Of a stretch of 25,588 bases of DNA, positions 25,457 through 25,588 are shown one piece after another. Location of the stretch: the NCBI RefSeq assembly GCF_000717245.1, contig NZ_JNYQ01000027.1, positions 1-25,588 on the forward strand. Direction: 5' to 3'. The stretch is from Kitasatospora papulosa. Lineage in GTDB: Bacteria; Actinomycetota; Actinomycetes; Streptomycetales; Streptomycetaceae. Each line of letters begins with the position of its first letter. Positions within the stretch are counted from its first letter, which is position 1. Position numbers and translations under genes: made by a program. The notes beneath the pieces were generated by a model, which saw nothing but the letters and a program-made list of their open reading frames with translations, made no database searches and was not told the origin of the DNA.

Positions 25457-25477
25457 ACAGGGGTACGGGACCCCTGT
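25457..25477 (-). terminator. Second hairpin after rRNA operon
   Basis: ACAGGGGT (25457-25464) pairs with ACCCCTGT (25470-25477) around a 5-base loop. It lies 10 bases past the main rRNA terminator in the direction of transcription and probably acts as a backup. Confidence 0.6.
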
Positions 25478-25487
25478 CCGAAACGCA

Positions 25488-25522
25488 GGAAAGCCCCGTG
25501 CCACAAGGGCACGGGGCTTTCC
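25488..25522 (-). terminator. rRNA operon terminator
   Basis: GGAAAGCCCCGTGCC (25488-25502) pairs perfectly over 15 bp with 25508-25522 around a 5-base loop. It starts about 10 bases past the 5S rRNA 3' end. It protects the downstream PgsA2-like gene from rRNA transcription. Confidence 0.88.
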
Positions 25523-25531
25523 CGGAATAAT

Positions 25532-25588
25532 TGTTCGGCGGCGTCCTACTCTCCCACAGGGTCCCCCCTGCAGTACCATCGGCGCTGA
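25532..25588 (-). rRNA. rrf: 5S ribosomal RNA (3' part only)
   Basis: The minus strand reads GCGCCGATGGTACTGCAGGG followed by GGGAGAGTAGGACGCCGCCG, the highly conserved 3' half of actinobacterial 5S rRNA. The 5' half lies beyond the right edge. The 23S and 16S genes would be expected further out on the same strand. The exact 3' end is set at 25532 by analogy. Confidence 0.93.

Overview
The window is high-GC actinobacterial chromosome and is almost certainly from Streptomyces. The signs are strong third-position G/C bias, frequent GTG starts, GGAGG ribosome binding sites, leaderless-type promoters, a DUF5999 gene, and an actinobacterial gcvP-to-pgsA gene order ending at an rRNA operon. No phage, IS element, CRISPR array or tRNA was seen.

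Left part (about 1-8500): small metabolic and regulatory units. A LysR regulator is divergent from a DMT-type exporter. A MocR (GntR-aminotransferase) regulator is divergent from an FMN-binding pyridoxamine-phosphate-oxidase-like protein, with a perfect 12-bp palindrome in the short gap between them. Then come a second DMT transporter, an orphan protein with two Clp N-terminal repeats, a PadR regulator with repeated operator-like sites, a leaderless PhzF-type isomerase and a CPBP-type membrane protein.

Middle part (about 8500-15500): a glutamate-cysteine-ligase-like enzyme; a long, partly AT-rich intergenic region; an unrecognised 204-aa protein; a DUF5999 protein; and gcvP (glycine cleavage P protein) behind a tandem glycine riboswitch. 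A PRC-barrel protein and dinB (DNA polymerase IV) follow, overlapping tail to tail.

Right part (about 16900-25588), all on the minus strand: a cluster syntenic with mycobacterial Rv1822-Rv1832. In transcription order it holds a CDP-alcohol phosphatidyltransferase (PgsA2-like), a nucleotidyltransferase/phosphomannomutase-like fusion, DUF881-Sbp-DUF881, an FHA protein of the GarA/OdhI type, a MerR regulator (Rv1828/FtsR type), a bifunctional-nuclease-domain protein, a second MerR regulator (Rv1830 type), dinB, and gcvP. The gcvH that lies beside garA in mycobacteria is absent. The 3' end of a 5S rRNA and its terminators close the window.

Taken together, the right half looks like an old module joining glycine/one-carbon and 2-oxoglutarate control (gcvP, GarA-like FHA) to cell envelope and division (PgsA2, GDP-mannose-type enzyme, DUF881/Sbp, FtsR-type MerR). 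The most unusual points are a phosphomutase-like domain that has lost its catalytic loops, a GarA-like protein with an added zinc ribbon and a possible internal start, and several undescribed operator-like repeats.
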